Under the pieces are notes generated by a model, which worked only from the letters and a program-made list of their open reading frames with translations, ran no database searches and was not told the origin of the DNA. A program made the position numbers and the translations under genes. Below, piece by piece: positions 22,784-22,935 of a stretch of 22,935 nucleotides of DNA (positions are counted from its first letter, which is position 1; each line of letters starts with the position of its first letter). The DNA is from JBBDIO01 sp040880365 (GTDB lineage Bacteria > Chloroflexota > Anaerolineae > Caldilineales > Caldilineaceae): assembly GCA_040880365.1 (NCBI GenBank), contig JBBDIO010000174.1:1-22935 (forward strand), written 5' to 3'.

Positions 22784-22832
22784 TGTTGAGGGATGGAACC
22801 GGGCCGCGCAGACCCGCTTTCATCCCTCAACG
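22784..22832 (+). promoter_or_regulatory. Leader hairpin ahead of the right-edge gene
   Basis: GTTGAGGGATG (22785-22795) pairs with CATCCCTCAAC (22821-22831). The stem extends inward with G-T, A-T and A-T pairs, and the GC-rich loop contains a further GGG/CCC pairing. It lies about 90 bases before the start codon at 22922. It could be a terminator of ridA or stem I of a regulatory leader. Confidence 0.4.
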
Positions 22833-22921
22833 CTATCTACCCGCGGAAGCGAATGGCGCGACACGCGCGCCGGGTGGATATCGCAACCCTATACCCCATT
22901 TCCATTTCAGGAGCGAACCCC

Positions 22922-22935
22922 ATGATCAATCCAAC
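22922..22935 (+). CDS. First codons of a gene cut by the right edge
   Basis: ATG at 22922 follows AGGAG with 8 bases of spacing, a strong ribosome binding site. Only M-I-N-P and the first two bases of another codon are in the window, so the product cannot be named. Confidence 0.55.

Larger units (their letters stand above)
22645..22921. other. Hairpin-rich spacer between ridA and the next gene
   Basis: This 277-base stretch has no supported gene. Two clear hairpins (22660-22702 and 22784-22832) and a GC-rich pair GGCGCG-ACA-CGCGCC-like element just before 22873 are present, and a good ribosome binding site is at its end. The second half could be a structured leader controlling the next gene. 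I could not match it to a known riboswitch class. Confidence 0.5.

Noticed and set aside
22840..22890. T-box riboswitch before the right-edge gene
   Set aside because: GGGTGG is present, but the nearly invariant continuation (TACCGCG) is replaced by ATATCGC, and no stem I features such as the AGTGA motif are recognised.

Overview
The window is about 22.9 kb of moderately GC-rich bacterial DNA. No rRNA, tRNA, transposase or CRISPR array was found. The gene set, protein style and bacterial -10-like boxes suggest a Chloroflexota-type bacterium (Anaerolineae/Caldilineae-like): a PAS-GAF kinase with a NarL-type regulator, a divergent chaperonin paralogue, a cytosolic Asp-box protein and a PelF-type polysaccharide locus. 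This assignment is inference from protein character, not from a marker gene.

Region 1 (1-13553, all on the minus strand, read right to left) is an exopolysaccharide locus. It starts with glmS (glucosamine-6-phosphate supply). Next come two homologous large polysaccharide deacetylases that resemble the fungal Agd3 / CE18 type, one with a signal peptide and one without. Then comes a 1172-residue fusion of a PelF-type GT4 glycosyltransferase to a PelG-like multi-helix membrane exporter. It is followed by a UDP-HexNAc-type 6-dehydrogenase, an NAD-dependent nucleotide-sugar epimerase/dehydratase, and the start of a membrane-anchored protein that leaves the window at the left edge. The inventory (amino-sugar supply, sugar-nucleotide modification, GT4 plus membrane pore in one chain, deacetylases) parallels the fungal galactosaminogalactan cluster and the bacterial Pel system. 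Classical PelA, B, C, D and E are not visible here. This is the most interesting system in the window.

Region 2 (13554-16971) holds a roughly 600-base gap with a near-perfect 44-bp palindrome, three 13-14-bp iteron-like direct repeats and a strong hairpin. It also holds a histidine kinase / NarL-type response regulator pair (minus strand) placed just upstream of glmS and so a candidate regulator of the locus, and a 630-base AT-richer gap with a nested inverted repeat.

Region 3 (16972-21672, minus strand) has a divergent group I chaperonin paralogue overlapping by one base (TAATG) with an 11-copy Asp-box beta-propeller protein, followed by an aldose-1-epimerase-like protein.

Region 4 (21673-22935) is a divergent promoter region, then on the plus strand a RidA/YjgF-family gene, a hairpin-rich spacer, and the first codons of another gene with a good ribosome binding site at the right edge.

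Several start sites differ from the longest open frame and were set by ribosome binding sites or family N-termini (glmS, exported deacetylase, dehydrogenase, epimerase, response regulator, ridA).
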